Origin: Pseudomonas protegens
GTDB taxonomy: Bacteria > Pseudomonadota > Gammaproteobacteria > Pseudomonadales > Pseudomonadaceae
Reading direction: 5' to 3'
NCBI RefSeq assembly: GCF_013407925.2
Contig: NZ_CP060201.1
Coordinates: 186,001-250,000, forward strand
Length of the DNA: 64,000 bases
Shown: piece by piece, positions 63,621-64,000 of the stretch
How the letters are laid out: each line of letters begins with the position of its first letter
How positions within the stretch are numbered: the stretch's first letter is position 1
Translations under genes and position numbers: made by a program
Notes under the pieces: model-generated
What the model saw: the letters and a program-made list of their open reading frames with translations, nothing else
What the model was told of the DNA's origin: nothing
The model's database searches: none

Positions 63621-64000
63621 ATGCGACCCGAAACCCCTCGCGGCATCCGCAACTTCAACCCCGGCAACATTCGCCATGTCAAAGGCACCCGCTGGCAAGG
63701 CATGTCGGCGAATCAGAACGACACCGCATTCGTCCAGTTCACCGGCCCTCAATGGGGCATCCGTGCCATTGCCCGCACCCTGATCACCTACCAGGACAAG
63801 CACGGCCTGCGCACCATCCGCCAAATCATTGGCCGTTGGGCCCCCCCCAACGAGAACAACACCGAGAGTTACATCCGTCAGGTCGCCACCCGTCTCGGTG
63901 TGTCGCCTGACGCCCGGATCGACGTGTACGACTACCGCACCATGCGGAGCCTGGTCGAAGCAATCATTCGCCATGAAAACGGCTCGGGTCCGCTTTCGCA
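63621..64000 (+). CDS. Phage virion/lysozyme-like protein, N-terminal part
   Basis: At least 126 residues; continues past the window. RGIRNFNPGNIRHVKGTRWQ and ESYIRQVATRLGVSPDARID are typical of phage structural proteins with a peptidoglycan-binding/cleaving N terminus. GGAGG precedes ATG 63621. Start of the rightward late region. Confidence 0.8.
   Translation, partial: MRPETPRGIRNFNPGNIRHVKGTRWQGMSANQNDTAFVQFTGPQWGIRAIARTLITYQDKHGLRTIRQIIGRWAPPNENNTESYIRQVATRLGVSPDARIDVYDYRTMRSLVEAIIRHENGSGPLS

Larger units (their letters stand above)
53343..64000. mobile_element. Mu-like transposable prophage (left part)
   Basis: Contains MuA-type DDE transposase, MuB ATPase, GemA, Mor, Ner-like and repressor genes plus a DUF3164 gene, the hallmark set of transposable phages. 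GC content and codon bias are visibly lower than in the host. Early genes run leftward to the end of the element; the repressor side runs rightward into late genes, as in rearranged B3-type phages. The right boundary is beyond the window. Left boundary is approximate. Confidence 0.9.

Noticed and set aside
1..64000. tRNA or rRNA genes, including a tRNA attachment site for the prophage
   Set aside because: None recognised by eye; Mu-like phages integrate by transposition and do not need a tRNA.

Overview
The window reads as a chromosome segment of a fluorescent Pseudomonas (P. fluorescens/protegens/chlororaphis-like). It is GC-rich with strong codon bias. It carries a FabV-type enoyl-ACP reductase, Pseudomonas-style REP doublets, an Aer/CheV chemotaxis pair, many c-di-GMP proteins and a transposable (Mu-like, B3/D3112-style) prophage. 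The species call is inference from gene content; no marker gene such as rRNA is present.

Layout. 1-2.3 kb: tail of an unknown gene and a PTS-EIIC-like/EAL fusion. 2.5-6.7 kb: an iron-responsive cell-surface signalling unit (Fur box, ECF sigma factor, FecR-type anti-sigma, TonB-dependent siderophore receptor with signalling domain). 6.8-9.0 kb: a VOC protein whose stop codon is the insertion site of a small MITE, then an AraC regulator convergent with a LysE exporter. 9.0-18.2 kb: CheV, Aer, a 1490-residue CHASE/PAS hybrid histidine kinase and its REC-GGDEF-EAL partner. 18.4-20.8 kb: GNAT, DapA-like aldolase and RNase T2. 21.0-31.3 kb: a dense second-messenger/phosphorelay block. It holds a REC protein with a degenerate HD-GYP domain, an overlapping operon (REC-GGDEF*-EAL, di-haem cytochrome c peroxidase, membrane kinase, REC-kinase), and a CHASE4-PAS-GGDEF protein with a decayed EAL domain.

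31.5-36.1 kb: a Nudix-DUF4406 fusion overlapping a SUKH protein, AzlCD, a REPIN and fabV. 36.5-45.5 kb: a solute-binding protein, a zinc-ribbon protein, a DeoR regulator, a secreted alpha/beta hydrolase and a five-gene L-threonate catabolic operon (ltnD-otnK-otnC-gntP-otnI, transcribed leftward). 46.0-53.3 kb: a small conserved protein, then a structured leader region with terminators, an SD-sequestering hairpin and short ORFs ahead of the Mg2+ P-type ATPase mgtA. It is followed co-directionally by a tiny membrane protein, a Na/Pi-cotransporter/PhoU protein, a SLOG-like DUF2493 protein and an outer-membrane barrel.

53.34-64.0 kb: the left part of a Mu-like prophage, visibly lower in GC. The early genes run leftward (Ner-like, CII-like and HTH regulators, coiled-coil protein, MuA transposase, MuB ATPase, accessory genes, GemA, Mor). 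The repressor, a tail-anchored protein and a lipoprotein run rightward toward the start of the structural/lysis genes. The prophage continues past the right edge of the window.

Most interesting points: the kinase/c-di-GMP operon with an embedded periplasmic haem peroxidase; the mgtA leader and its pairing with a phosphate transporter; the repressor-linked gene pair sharing a Gly-rich motif; and paired operator palindromes in the prophage control region.
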